Shown: positions 42,751-52,077 of the stretch, piece by piece
Numbering within the stretch: position 1 is the stretch's first letter
Layout: every line of letters begins with the position of its first letter
Source of the DNA: JBEKHT01 sp049516595
Lineage (GTDB): Bacteria > Chloroflexota > Anaerolineae > Anaerolineales > RBG-16-64-43
Length of the DNA stretch: 64,000 nt
NCBI GenBank assembly: GCA_049516595.1
Contig: JBEKSY010000008.1
Span: forward strand, 59,006 to 123,005
Reading direction: 5' to 3'
Made by a program: the position numbers and the translations under genes
The notes under the pieces: generated by a model
Seen by the model: only the letters and a program-made list of their open reading frames with translations
Told to the model about the DNA's origin: nothing
Database searches by the model: none

Positions 42751-45495
42751 CTACTTCTTACCTTGCAAAGCCGCGTGCGCCGCCGCCAGTCGTGCAATCG
42801 GGATGCGGAAGGGCGAGCACGAGACGTAGTCCAGCCCGATCCGGTGGCAGAAGGCAATCGATTTCGGGTCGCCGCCATGTTCGCCGCAGATCCCGATCTC
42901 CAGGGACGGGCGCGTCGCCCGGCCCAGCTTGACCGCCATCTCCATCAGCTTGCCCACGCCGGTCTCATCGATGCTGGCAAAGGGGTTCTCGAGCAAGATC
43001 CCCTTGTCCAGGTATTCCATCAGGAATCCGGTTTCGGCATCGTCGCGCGAGATGCCGAAAGTCATTTGGGTCAGGTCATTGGTGCCGAAGGAAAAGAACT
43101 GCGCGAACTCGGCAATCTGGTCGGCGGTCAGGGCGGCCCGGGGAATCTCGATCATCGTGCCGAACATGTAGCTGATCTTAACCCCTTGCTCTTCCATCAC
43201 CCGCTTGGCCTCTTCCTCCAGCGCGGTCTGCTGAAGGCGCAGTTCGTTGATGTGGGAGATCAGAGGGATCATGACCTTGGGGATGACCTTCAGCCCCTCC
43301 CGGGTGCATTTGCAGGCCGCCTCGAAGATCGCCCGCACCTGCATTTGAGTAAGCTCAGGGATGTGGATCCCCAGGCGCACCCCTCGCAGGCCAAGCATCG
43401 GGTTGTCCTCGCGCAGGGCCTCCACGGCCGACATCATCTTCTCTTTTTCGGCCAGGAGCGACGGGTTTTTCCCCCGAACCCTCAGCTCGGTAACCTCCTG
43501 AAGGAGGGAGTCATAGGAGGGCAGGAACTCATGCATCGGCGGGTCGATCAAGCGGATGGTCACCGGCAGCCCATCCATGGCGCGGAACAAGCCCTCGAAG
43601 TCAGAACGCTGGAAGGGCAGCAACTGATCCAACGCGTTTTTCCGCTCCTGGCTTGTCTTGGCAAGAATCATCTGCTGGACGATCGGCAGGCGTTCCGTCT
43701 GGAAGAACATGTGTTCGGTTCGGCAGAGTCCAATTCCCTCGGCCCCGTTCTGGCGGGCGCGCTCCGCGTCCCGCGGATAGTCGGCGTTCGCCCACACCCC
43801 CAGGCGACGCATCTTGTCGGCCCAGGATAGCAGCTCACTCAGGAAGGGATCCGTGATGTCGGGGACGACCGTCTTGATCTGGCCTGCAAACACCTCGCCC
43901 GAGGTGCCATCGAGCGACACGTAATCGCCCTCTTTGAACACCCGGCCGCCCACTTTGAAGTTGCGCCGCTCCAGGTCGACCTCGATGGCGGCCACACCCA
44001 CCACGGCGGGCTTCCCGAACTGGCGAGCCACCAGGGCCGCGTGGCTGGTCCGCCCGCCACGGCTCGTCAGGATGCCTTTGGCCGCGAGCATCCCATGCAC
44101 GTCGTCCGGCTTGGTCTCGGGCCGGACCATGATCACCTCTTTTTTCTCGACCTTGGACCAGCGTTCCGCGGTGTCCGCATCAAAGGTAATCTGGCCGACC
44201 GCGGCACCCGGCGAGACGTTGAGCCCTTTGGCAATCAAATCTCCCCGCGCCTCGGCCGAGCGTTTTTCCGCGGGATCAAACTGAGGGTGCAGGAAAAAGT
44301 CGACATGCTCCGGCCTGACCCGCTCGACAGCTTCCGCCCGCGAGATCAGGCCCTCCTCGACCATTTCGACCGCGATGCGGATCGCCGCCTGAGCTGCCCG
44401 TTTGGCATCCCGGGTCTGCAACATCCACAGCTTGCCGCGTTCGATCGTGAACTCGATATCTTGGGTGTCGCGATAGTGCTTCTCTAGTTTCTGGCAGACC
44501 CGGACGAATTGAGCGTAGATCTTGGGCATTTCGTCTTTCAGGGCCGAAATCGGGCGGGTAGCGCGAGTGCCCGCCACCACGTCTTCGCCCTGGGCATTGG
44601 TCAGGAAGTCGCCCTCCAGCTGCTTGCTGCCGTCGGTCACGTTGCGTGTGGTCACCACGCCCGTGCCCGAATCCGAGCCCATGTTTCCGAAAACCATAGT
44701 GACAATGTTCACAGCGGTTCCCAGGTCATGGGAGATGCCCGCCGCATTACGATAGTCGATGGCCCGTTTCCCGTTCCAGGATTTGAAAACGGCCTCCGTC
44801 GCCAAGCGCAATTGTTCCAGGGGGTCGGACGGGAACTCCCGGCCAGTGTGCTCATGGACGATGTCCTTGAAGCGAGCGGTGATGGCCTTCAAGTCCTCGG
44901 TCGTCAAGTCGGCATCGGAAGGAACCCCCCGCCGCTTGCGGAAGTCCTCCAGAACCTTCTCAAACGGCTCATCCGGCACGCCCATCACCACGGATCCAAA
45001 CATCTGGACCAGACGCCGGTAGGCATCATAAACAAAGCGCGGGTTCTCCGTCAGCTGGATCATTCCCTGCGCCGTATCGTCATTGAGACCGATGTTCAGT
45101 ACGGTGTCCATCATCCCGGGCATGGAGAATTTGGCTCCGGATCGACAGGACACCAGCAGAGGATTGACCGGGTCACCGAACTTTTTTCGCGCTTGCCTCT
45201 CAATTTTCACGAGAGCCGCCAGCTCCTGATCCCACATCCCGGTCGGGAATCGGCCTTGGCGCAGCAGGTAGGCATTACACGCTTCTGTGGTCACCGTGAA
45301 CCCGGGAGGAACCGGCAGGCCTACGCGAGACATCTCGGCCAGGTTCGCCCCCTTGCCCCCCAACAGGTCCTTCATCTTCGCATTGCCTTCAGAAAACAAA
45401 TAGACCCATTTCTTGACCCGGGAGGGGCCCGCCTTCCTTGCAGGCCTCTTGGTCGCCTTCGGTCTTGAGGTCCTCCTCACAGTCTTGCTGGCCAT
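42751..45495 (-). CDS. ppdK: Pyruvate, phosphate dikinase
   Basis: A 914-residue enzyme that interconverts pyruvate, ATP and phosphate with phosphoenolpyruvate, AMP and pyrophosphate. The N-terminal ATP-grasp domain starts with FSEGNAKMKDLLGGKGANLAEM. The phosphohistidine loop is GGRTSHAALVARQFGKPAVV, and the C-terminal PEP-binding barrel ends with GICGEHGGDPKSIAF and a Cys in YVSCSPFRI. A basic 30-residue N-terminal extension (SKTVRRTSRPKATKR) is longer than usual. The Shine-Dalgarno AAAGGAG is about ten bases upstream. It runs on its own transcript between two terminators. Confidence 0.96.
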   Translation of the reverse strand: MASKTVRRTSRPKATKRPARKAGPSRVKKWVYLFSEGNAKMKDLLGGKGANLAEMSRVGLPVPPGFTVTTEACNAYLLRQGRFPTGMWDQELAALVKIERQARKKFGDPVNPLLVSCRSGAKFSMPGMMDTVLNIGLNDDTAQGMIQLTENPRFVYDAYRRLVQMFGSVVMGVPDEPFEKVLEDFRKRRGVPSDADLTTEDLKAITARFKDIVHEHTGREFPSDPLEQLRLATEAVFKSWNGKRAIDYRNAAGISHDLGTAVNIVTMVFGNMGSDSGTGVVTTRNVTDGSKQLEGDFLTNAQGEDVVAGTRATRPISALKDEMPKIYAQFVRVCQKLEKHYRDTQDIEFTIERGKLWMLQTRDAKRAAQAAIRIAVEMVEEGLISRAEAVERVRPEHVDFFLHPQFDPAEKRSAEARGDLIAKGLNVSPGAAVGQITFDADTAERWSKVEKKEVIMVRPETKPDDVHGMLAAKGILTSRGGRTSHAALVARQFGKPAVVGVAAIEVDLERRNFKVGGRVFKEGDYVSLDGTSGEVFAGQIKTVVPDITDPFLSELLSWADKMRRLGVWANADYPRDAERARQNGAEGIGLCRTEHMFFQTERLPIVQQMILAKTSQERKNALDQLLPFQRSDFEGLFRAMDGLPVTIRLIDPPMHEFLPSYDSLLQEVTELRVRGKNPSLLAEKEKMMSAVEALREDNPMLGLRGVRLGIHIPELTQMQVRAIFEAACKCTREGLKVIPKVMIPLISHINELRLQQTALEEEAKRVMEEQGVKISYMFGTMIEIPRAALTADQIAEFAQFFSFGTNDLTQMTFGISRDDAETGFLMEYLDKGILLENPFASIDETGVGKLMEMAVKLGRATRPSLEIGICGEHGGDPKSIAFCHRIGLDYVSCSPFRIPIARLAAAHAALQGKK

Positions 45496-45682
45496 AGGCT
45501 CAGAACTCCTTTCATGCTTGATCGGGACGGTGCCCGCGTCCGCCCCAAGGAATTTGCTAGGAAAGATTCGCGCAATCTTACCACGTTCGCATTTTCGCGC
45601 TCCCCACCTGCGCCCGACTCCGGTGACTTCTCGTCTTCATCGGTCTCGCCATGGAGACTGCGGGCCGCTTCGCTCGCAGACT

Positions 45683-45723
45683 TAATGAGAAACCGCCGGC
45701 CTGACAATATCCCCGGCCGGCGG
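45683..45723 (-). terminator. Terminator of the suf operon
   Basis: CCGCCGGCC (45693-45701) and GGCCGGCGG (45715-45723) form a perfect 9-bp stem with a 13-base loop. On the minus strand it is followed by TTTCTCATTA. It lies 46 bases after the Rieske gene stop. Confidence 0.75.
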
Positions 45724-45769
45724 CTCGCAAGGTCAGTTGGGCGCACTGCTTGGAGGCTCACGCCTCAGG

Positions 45770-46126
45770 TCAGGAGGGGGCCTCCCGGGGCATCCCGATT
45801 TGCACCTCTTCGCCGACCACCCGTACGGGGTAGGCCGGGATATCCATGACGGCGGGAAGGCGGGTGGCCTTGCCGGTCCTCAGATCGAATCGGCCGCCGT
45901 GCCGGGGACACTCCAGCTCCAAGCCCTCAAGAGTTCCCTCCCCAAGCGGCCCCTCATCATGCGTGCAGATATCCGCGATGGCGTACCAATCTTGGGCAAT
46001 GCGAAAGAGCGCGATGGGCTGCCCGTCAATCTCGAACAACCAGCGGTCGCCGGAGGCGAAATCACTCAGTTTTCCCACCGGGACGAACACCGCCTCTTTC
46101 TCAGCCAGCGTGAGGTAGTTGTACAT
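45770..46126 (-). CDS. Rieske-type [2Fe-2S] ferredoxin
   Basis: A 118-residue single-domain Rieske protein. The cluster ligands are in CTHDEGPL (Cys-X-His) and CPRHGGRFD (Cys-X2-His), and there is no membrane anchor or oxygenase domain. Such proteins are electron carriers; the small NirD/BphF-like form is often found at the end of Chloroflexota and actinobacterial suf operons. It lies 70 bp after sufU and before the operon terminator. A role as electron donor or as a Fe-S client of the SUF system is inferred. Confidence 0.9.
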   Translation of the reverse strand: MYNYLTLAEKEAVFVPVGKLSDFASGDRWLFEIDGQPIALFRIAQDWYAIADICTHDEGPLGEGTLEGLELECPRHGGRFDLRTGKATRLPAVMDIPAYPVRVVGEEVQIGMPREAPS

Positions 46127-46196
46127 GCCGTGCCTCCAACCTGCTGCCCACGGCCCACCCTGCCCGCCGGGCTGGGTGCTGGGCCGTGTCCGCGCT

Positions 46197-46586
46197 TCAG
46201 TCCAGGTCTTTCGCTTCGGCCAAGCCGTAGGCCCCGGCCTTCAAGACCTTGAGCGAAAGCAGCGCGCACTTGAGGCGAACCGGGCTCAGCTCGATGCCGA
46301 GCATTTCCAGGATGTCCTCTTTTCCCAACTTGCGCACTTCCTCCAGCGACTTGCCCACAATCGATTCGGTCAGGAGATCCGCCGAGGCCAGAGAGATGGC
46401 GCAGCCCTCGCCCGAAAAGGCCGCCTGGTGTATTCGTCCCTCCGCATCCAGCCGCAGATCAATCCGCAGATGGTCGCCACACAGCGGGTTGTCATCTTCA
46501 TAGGAGATATCGTGGGGATCGAGCGTTCCGCGCATCCGCGGGTTCTTGTAGCGGTCCAGGATCAACTCTCGATACAGATCGTCCAC
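46197..46586 (-). CDS. sufU: SufU-type sulfur-transfer protein
   Basis: A 129-residue NifU-N/IscU-like protein. The three conserved Cys are in NPLCGD, GEGCAIS and LKCALLSL, with the Asp of CGD; in Bacillus SufU these bind zinc and accept the persulfide sulfur from SufS. The extra 18-21-residue insert between the second and third Cys that distinguishes SufU from IscU is present (VGKSLEEVRKLGKEDILE). It follows sufS by 41 bp on the same strand. Confidence 0.92.
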   Translation of the reverse strand: MDDLYRELILDRYKNPRMRGTLDPHDISYEDDNPLCGDHLRIDLRLDAEGRIHQAAFSGEGCAISLASADLLTESIVGKSLEEVRKLGKEDILEMLGIELSPVRLKCALLSLKVLKAGAYGLAEAKDLD

Positions 46587-46627
46587 CAGGCTCCTTTTCG
46601 ACTCCTCACTGATCCGGGGAGAGCTGA

Positions 46628-47881
46628 CTACGCGAAGAGCTCGTTTACCTTGCCCAGGCCTTCAATCAGGCGATCGACCTCCTCGAGCGTATTGTAAAGA
46701 TAGAAGGAGGCCCGGGTCGTCGCCGCCAAGCCATACCGTTCATGCAGAGGCATCGCGCAGTGGTGACCCGCCCGGACCGCGAGACCGTAGCGATCCAACA
46801 CCTGAGCGACGTCATGGGGGTGCGCGGATTTCATCGAGAAGGAAGTCACCCCTCCGCGCGCCTCCGCGGGCGGGCCATAGACCCGCAATCCGGGAATCTC
46901 CGACAGCCGGTCCAGGGCATAAGCCGCGATCTCCTGTTCATGCGAATGGATCGCGTCCATGCCAACCCTCTCCAGAAAGTCGATCGCCACCTTTAGCCCA
47001 ATCGCCTCCGCGATCGCAGGGGTTCCGGCCTCGAACTTGTAGGGAACCTCGTTGGGCTCGAACCCGCGCAGGCGAACGCGGCGAATCATATCCCCCCCGC
47101 CCATGAACGGAGGCATCGCCTCGAGCAGCGCCCGCTTTGCATACAGGACGCCAATCCCTGTCGGCCCACACATCTTATGGCCCGAGAAAGCGAGGAAATC
47201 AGCGTCCAGGGACCTCACGTTCACCGCCATGTGGGGGACCGATTGGGCTCCGTCCACCAGAACGAGCGCCCCCGCCTGGTGCGCCTTGCGGGCAATCTCT
47301 TCGACCGGGTTGATCGTCCCCAGCACGTTGGACATTTGGGTGACGGCAACCAGCCCGGGCCTTTTTTCCTCCAGCAAGTGCTCCAGGGAAGGAGAATCGA
47401 GCTGCCCCTGCTCGGTCACGGGGACAAACTCGAGCTTCAGACCCCGCTCGCTGGCGAGCATTTGCCAGGGCACGATATTGGAATGATGTTCCATCTCGGT
47501 CAGGAGGATGGTGTCTCCCGGGTGAAGATTCACTCTCGCCCAGGTCTGCATGACCAAATTGATTGATTCGGTGGTGTTGCGGGTGAAGATAATCTCCTGC
47601 GGCTGCTCGGCGCCGATAAACTCGGCCACCCGCTTTCGGGCCTGCTCGTACTCGGCCGTGGCCTCTTCAGCCAGGTAGTGAACCCCACGGTGGATGTTCG
47701 CGTTCGTCTTCCGATAGAAGCGGTCCATGGCTTCAATCACGGCCGCCGGCTTCTGCGAGGTCGACGCCGAATCCAAATAGACCAGCCTCACGCCCGGGTG
47801 CACCTCCAGGTCAAGAATGGGGAATTGCTCTCGGATTCCTTGCCAATCGAGGAGTGCCGGAGCAACAGGCCTGGGGTTCAT
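46628..47881 (-). CDS. sufS: Cysteine desulfurase SufS
   Basis: A 417-residue PLP-dependent enzyme that takes sulfur from cysteine as a persulfide for Fe-S assembly. The N-terminus has QFPILDLEVHPG and VYLDSASTSQKPAAV. The PLP Lys is in FSGHKMCGPTGIGVLY, and the active-site Cys in VRAGHHCAMPLHERYG. The ATG at 47881 is chosen because of a GAGG/GGAGG upstream; an ATG at 47932 would add 17 residues. SufU, its partner, is directly downstream. Confidence 0.93.
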   Translation of the reverse strand: MNPRPVAPALLDWQGIREQFPILDLEVHPGVRLVYLDSASTSQKPAAVIEAMDRFYRKTNANIHRGVHYLAEEATAEYEQARKRVAEFIGAEQPQEIIFTRNTTESINLVMQTWARVNLHPGDTILLTEMEHHSNIVPWQMLASERGLKLEFVPVTEQGQLDSPSLEHLLEEKRPGLVAVTQMSNVLGTINPVEEIARKAHQAGALVLVDGAQSVPHMAVNVRSLDADFLAFSGHKMCGPTGIGVLYAKRALLEAMPPFMGGGDMIRRVRLRGFEPNEVPYKFEAGTPAIAEAIGLKVAIDFLERVGMDAIHSHEQEIAAYALDRLSEIPGLRVYGPPAEARGGVTSFSMKSAHPHDVAQVLDRYGLAVRAGHHCAMPLHERYGLAATTRASFYLYNTLEEVDRLIEGLGKVNELFA

Positions 47882-47933
47882 CCTGAACCTCGCCTCCGCT
47901 GGAGCACCAGCCGAATCATTCTCCAAGGGCATG

Positions 47934-48251
47934 TCAATTGCGCCGCCGCGACTTCGACCCCGCGGATTTCAGGCGGGGCCGCCGCACCGGCCGGATTCTC
48001 TGGGAGCCGCGGGTGAACCAGAGGATGCGATCCGGCACCATCCAGCCATCCGTCAAGTACACGTCACTCCGAAACTGGACCGCCGTCATGCGAGCATCCG
48101 TGTGCACGATCACCCCCTCCACCCAATCCCGCACGCGTCGGCCGCTTTGCTTGTGGTCACAAAGGACTTCGACCAGCTCTCCCACGATGAAGGTGTGTTC
48201 CGCCATGCTCTTCGGCTGGTGCGAGCCCACCCAGCGACCCTCCCTGCGCAT
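47934..48251 (-). CDS. Small uncharacterised protein inside the suf operon
   Basis: A 105-residue protein with no recognised family. The central part (FIVGELVEVLCDHKQSGRR, then WVEGVIVHTDARMTAVQF and GWMVPDRILWF) has the alternating pattern of a small beta-barrel such as SH3/KOW. The C-terminus is highly basic (RPVRRPRLKSAGSKSRRRN). The ATG at 48251 is chosen for its GAGGTG six bases upstream; starts at 48284 (GTG) and 48206 are possible. It lies between sufD and sufS with no terminator, so it is co-transcribed with the SUF genes. Nucleic-acid or protein binding is only suggested by composition. Confidence 0.65.
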   Translation of the reverse strand: MRREGRWVGSHQPKSMAEHTFIVGELVEVLCDHKQSGRRVRDWVEGVIVHTDARMTAVQFRSDVYLTDGWMVPDRILWFTRGSQRIRPVRRPRLKSAGSKSRRRN

Positions 48252-48283
48252 ATGATTCACCTCAATTGGATAGATAAGCACCA

Positions 48284-49657
48284 CTAACCGCTCGAACGTC
48301 TGGCCATTTTAGCATCGATCACCAGGCGAAGCCTTCGCTGAACCCCTTCAAAGGGGATCCTTTGCATGATGGGATCAAAAAACCCGTCCACCACGACCCG
48401 CTCCGCCTCTTCGCGTGGAATCCCTCGGCTAAGGAGGTAGAAGATCTCTTCCGCATCCAGTTGCCCAACCGTGGCGCCATGGGTGCAGCGGACATCGTCC
48501 GCCAGGATTTCCAGGCCCGGGATCGAGTCCGCGCGGGCCTCCTTCGAAAGGATCAGATTGCGGTTGGCCTGGTACCCATCCGCCTTCTCGGCCCCATGGG
48601 CCACATAAATCATCCCCTGCCAGACCGACCGGCTTCGCCCGAGCAGGGCGCCCTTAAACAGCAGGTCACTGGTGGTGTGGGGAGCGAGGTGGTTCTGCTG
48701 GGTGTCGTGATCGAGATGCTGGATCCCATCCGCGAAATAAAACCCCGACATCTTACCTACCGACCCTTCCCCCAGGAGATCCACCGTCATGAAGCTCTTG
48801 GTCAGGTGGCTGCCCATGCCTCCGAAAACCCAGTCAAGGTTCGCACCTTGCTCGACCCGGGCCCGCTCATGGGTGAAGTTCCAAACGTTCGATCCCCAAG
48901 ATTGCAACTCGACCAAGCGAAGCGTGGCATTCCGGCGAACAATGGTCTCCACAAGACCCACGCGTACGGCGGCCTGCTTTCCGTCCGGGGAGGCATTCTC
49001 ATGCACATAAGTCAGGTGAGCACCCTCGTCGACCACCACCAGCACGCGCCAAGCCCGCAAGCCCATCTCGCTCGTCCAACATACCGAATGCAGCGGCAGG
49101 GTCACATCCACCCCGGGGGGCACGTATGCGAGCACCCCGGCATCCGCAAGCGCCGCGGCCAGCGCGGAGAATTTGCCGTCTCCCGGCGGAACGGCCTGGC
49201 CCAGATAGCGCTGGACGATATCCGCGTGATTGCGGGCGGCCGCGTCCAGGGGTTCGAAGATCACGCCCTGCCGGACCAAGTCCTGCTGCAGCGGAATGAT
49301 CCGCGGTTCCGTGTCGCCGATAACGATTTGCCCCCCATGTTCCTTGCCCGCCAGGGGCTTAAGCAGGTCGGCCTTGGGCCGCTTGACCCGTGCCAGCCGA
49401 CCCAGCGCATTGATCTCCAGATCGCCCAGTGAGAGTTCGGACAGATCCGTGCGACGCCAGGCCTCGTCCGAGTGGATCGGAAGGGCCGTGGACTGATAGA
49501 TCTGCAGGGCCTCCCGGCGCAAATCCGTCATCCAACCTGGCTCCGCCAGCCCGCGGCCCAGGGCTTCGATCTGGGTCAAGTTGAGCGACAGGTCTTTCGG
49601 CTTGGAGGTTTCGCGCACGGGCACCCGGCCGGTGCGTATCACAACTCGTTCGAGCAT
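48284..49657 (-). CDS. sufD: Fe-S cluster assembly protein SufD
   Basis: A 457-residue SufB/SufD-family protein. The C-terminal half has the family core (LLFKGALLGRSRSVWQGMIY, LEILADDVRCTHGATVGQL and YLLSRGIPREEAERVVVDGF). It lacks the catalytic Cys set of SufB and acts as partner in the SufBC2D scaffold complex in the cytoplasm. The N-terminal extension is normal for SufD. It follows sufB by 45 bp. Confidence 0.94.
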   Translation of the reverse strand: MLERVVIRTGRVPVRETSKPKDLSLNLTQIEALGRGLAEPGWMTDLRREALQIYQSTALPIHSDEAWRRTDLSELSLGDLEINALGRLARVKRPKADLLKPLAGKEHGGQIVIGDTEPRIIPLQQDLVRQGVIFEPLDAAARNHADIVQRYLGQAVPPGDGKFSALAAALADAGVLAYVPPGVDVTLPLHSVCWTSEMGLRAWRVLVVVDEGAHLTYVHENASPDGKQAAVRVGLVETIVRRNATLRLVELQSWGSNVWNFTHERARVEQGANLDWVFGGMGSHLTKSFMTVDLLGEGSVGKMSGFYFADGIQHLDHDTQQNHLAPHTTSDLLFKGALLGRSRSVWQGMIYVAHGAEKADGYQANRNLILSKEARADSIPGLEILADDVRCTHGATVGQLDAEEIFYLLSRGIPREEAERVVVDGFFDPIMQRIPFEGVQRRLRLVIDAKMARRSSG

Positions 49658-49702
49658 CGTTCCCTATCTCCGCTGTGCGCAGGCAAGACTAGTTTGAGGA
49701 GA

Positions 49703-51112
49703 TCAGCCGACGGATCCCGCCATTTGCAATTGGATCAGCCGGTTCATCTCGATGGCGTACTCCATGGGCAGCTCTTTCACCAGCGGCTCGATGAATCCCG
49801 AGACCACCATCGTGGTGGCTTCCTCTGCTGACAGCCCGCGGCTCGTGAGGTAGAACAGCTGCTCCTCCCCGACCTTGCTCACCGTGGCCTCGTGGCCGAT
49901 GGACACATCATCCTCATCGATCTCAATGGTCGGATAGGTGTCAGTCCGTGCCTGTGGATCAATCAAGAGCGCATCGCAGACCACATTCGACTTGGCTCCG
50001 TGCGCGCCTTTATAGACCTTGAGCAGCCCGCGGTAGGAAGCACGGCCTCCGCCCTTGCTGATCGATTTGGACGTTACCTTGCTGGTCGTGAAGGGCGCGG
50101 CGTGAATTACCTTGCCTCCGGCGTCCTGGTGCTGTCCGGGACCGGCAAAGGCCATGGAGAGAATCTCCCCTCGAGCTCCCTTCCCCACCAGATAACAGGA
50201 GGGGTACTTCATGGTTACCTTGCTCCCCAGATTGGCGTCCACCCATTCCATGGTGGCGTCCTCATGCACCACGGCACGCTGCGTCACCAGGTTGTACACG
50301 TTGGTGGACCAGTTCTGGATGGTCGTGTAGCGAACCCGAGCGCCCGGCCTTACGATGATCTCAATCACTCCGCTGTGAAACGAGTCCTTGGAGTAGATCG
50401 GGGCCGTGCAGCCCTCGACATAGTGAACCTGGGATCCTTCGTCGGCGATGATCAGGGTTCGCTCGAACTGGCCCATACTCTGGGCATTCAAACGGAAGTA
50501 GGCCTGCAGAGGCAGATTCACTTTGACGCCCTTCGGGATATACACGAAGGATCCGCCCGACCAGCAGGCCGTATTGATGGCCGCGAACTTGTTGTCCGTG
50601 AAAGGAATCACGGTGCCGAAGTACTGCCGGTAAATGTCCGGATGTTGCTTGAGCCCGTCGTCACTGCTCAGGAAGATGACCCCTTGCTTGGCCAGGCTTT
50701 CCTGGAGGCTGTGGTAGACCATCTCCGATTCGTATTGGGCTCCGACGCCGGATAGGAATTTGCGTTCGGCTTCGGGGATGCCCAGGCGGTCGAAGGTTTT
50801 CTTGATGCTGTCGGGGACCTCGTCCCAGGTTGCCTCGGTCCGCTCCGAGGGCCGCACGTAATAGAAGATCTCGTTGAAATCAAGCCCGGACAGGTCGGGG
50901 CCCCAGGTCGGGACCGGCCGCTGCAGAAAATGATCCAGCGCCTTAAGCCGGATCACGCGCATCCAATCCGGTTCACCCTTCTGAGCCGAGATCGCCTCGA
51001 CCACCTCGCGACTCAGCCCCTTGCCGGACCGGTAGAAATAATTCTCGGCGTCACGAAACCCATACTTGTACGAGCCAAGCTCTTCCAAAGTCTTGGCATC
51101 CGAGACTGCCAT
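49703..51112 (-). CDS. sufB: Fe-S cluster assembly protein SufB
   Basis: A 469-residue scaffold subunit, the usual length. Recognisable parts are YKYGFRDAENYFYRSGKGLS at the N-terminus, FSGVGAQYESEMVYHS-like sequence (here FLSGVGAQYESEMVYHSLQE), and the core GARGEILSMAFAGPGQHQDA and LLIDPQARTDTYPTIEIDED. Cys in VEGCTAPIYSKDSFHSG corresponds to the region used for sulfur acceptance. It forms SufBC2D with its neighbours. It starts 4 bp after sufC. Confidence 0.96.
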   Translation of the reverse strand: MAVSDAKTLEELGSYKYGFRDAENYFYRSGKGLSREVVEAISAQKGEPDWMRVIRLKALDHFLQRPVPTWGPDLSGLDFNEIFYYVRPSERTEATWDEVPDSIKKTFDRLGIPEAERKFLSGVGAQYESEMVYHSLQESLAKQGVIFLSSDDGLKQHPDIYRQYFGTVIPFTDNKFAAINTACWSGGSFVYIPKGVKVNLPLQAYFRLNAQSMGQFERTLIIADEGSQVHYVEGCTAPIYSKDSFHSGVIEIIVRPGARVRYTTIQNWSTNVYNLVTQRAVVHEDATMEWVDANLGSKVTMKYPSCYLVGKGARGEILSMAFAGPGQHQDAGGKVIHAAPFTTSKVTSKSISKGGGRASYRGLLKVYKGAHGAKSNVVCDALLIDPQARTDTYPTIEIDEDDVSIGHEATVSKVGEEQLFYLTSRGLSAEEATTMVVSGFIEPLVKELPMEYAIEMNRLIQLQMAGSVG

Positions 51113-51116
51113 ATCC

Positions 51117-51899
51117 CTATCCCTCCGTCACCTCGCTAGGATGCCGCTCCCTCACCCACTCATAACCATGCTCTTCCAAAGCCAAGGCCAGATCCGGCCC
51201 GCCCGACTCCACGACTCGCCCGGCGTACATCACATGCACAACGTCGGGCTTGATATAGTTCAGGATGCGCTGGTAATGTGTGATCAGCAGGACCCCAAGG
51301 CTCGGGCCGGCAAGGGCATTGACGCCCTCGGAGACGATCCTCAGCGCGTCGATATCCAAACCCGAGTCGGTCTCGTCCAAGATGGCCATCTCGGGCTCAA
51401 GCACCGCCATTTGCAAGATCTCGGCTCTCTTCTTCTCCCCGCCAGAGAAGCCATCATTCAAGTAGCGGCCCGCGAATTCGCTAGCCATTTGCAAGAGTTC
51501 CATCTTCGCCTTCAGCAGCTTGCGGAACTCGGGCACGGCAATGCCCTTGTCTTGGGGGTCTTGAGCCCGCCGACGGGCATTAATTGCGGTCCGCAGGAAG
51601 TTAGCAACGGATACCCCGGGAATGGCCACCGGGTATTGGAAGGCCAGGAAGAGACCCAGCCGTGATCGCGCATCGGGCTTGAGCTCGAGGAGGTTTTGTC
51701 CCTTGAAGAGGACCTCCCCGGCCGTGGCCTGGTAGGCCGGATGGCCCATTAAGGTGTACGCCAGGGTCGACTTCCCCGTGCCATTCGGGCCCATCAGAGC
51801 GTGAACTTCACCTTGTGGGACGACAAGATTGACACCCCGCAAGATGGGGCGATCATTGATGTTCACGTGGAGATTGCGGATTTCCAGGACTGATGACAT
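51117..51899 (-). CDS. sufC: Fe-S cluster assembly ATPase SufC
   Basis: A 260-residue ABC-type ATPase. Walker A is MGPNGTGKSTLAY, the signature FSGGEKKRAEILQM and Walker B MAILDETDSGLDID, all with the SufC-specific spelling. It powers the conformational changes of SufBC2D. It is the first gene of the leftward operon, with a leader of about 80 bases from a near-consensus promoter. Confidence 0.96.
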   Translation of the reverse strand: MSSVLEIRNLHVNINDRPILRGVNLVVPQGEVHALMGPNGTGKSTLAYTLMGHPAYQATAGEVLFKGQNLLELKPDARSRLGLFLAFQYPVAIPGVSVANFLRTAINARRRAQDPQDKGIAVPEFRKLLKAKMELLQMASEFAGRYLNDGFSGGEKKRAEILQMAVLEPEMAILDETDSGLDIDALRIVSEGVNALAGPSLGVLLITHYQRILNYIKPDVVHVMYAGRVVESGGPDLALALEEHGYEWVRERHPSEVTEG

Positions 51900-51986
51900 G
51901 TGTCTCCTTGCCGCTTCAGGATCAGTTCATGCTCGTTTGGAACCAGTTCCCATCCAAGGAACCTGCAAACCTGGCTATCGAGGCGG

Positions 51987-52015
51987 ATTATATCACCCGC
52001 AGGGGAAAACGTCAA
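51987..52015 (-). promoter_or_regulatory. Near-consensus promoter of the suf operon
   Basis: On the minus strand TTGACG (52010-52015) and a perfect TATAAT (51987-51992) are separated by 17 bases. The start would be near 51980. This is the strongest promoter seen in the window and lies back-to-back with the sufR promoter. Confidence 0.8.
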
Positions 52016-52045
52016 TAATTCATATAAAAATATCACATATTGACG
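52010..52045. promoter_or_regulatory. Inverted repeat formed by the two divergent -35 regions
   Basis: CGTCAAT (52010-52016) and ATTGACG (52039-52045) are perfect inverted repeats around a 22-base AT-rich core. Each arm contains the -35 box (TTGACG) of one of the divergent promoters. The core could act as a shared UP element and/or a SufR operator. Confidence 0.6.
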
Positions 52046-52068
52046 AAACTCCCATCAAGTGCTAAGAT
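52040..52068 (+). promoter_or_regulatory. Promoter of sufR and the MIP18 gene
   Basis: TTGACG (52040-52045), 17 bases, TAAGAT (52063-52068). The expected start (about 52075) lies only two or three bases before the sufR ATG at 52078, so the mRNA would be almost leaderless; no good Shine-Dalgarno site precedes the ATG. Confidence 0.65.
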
Positions 52069-52077
52069 TCCAGGCAA

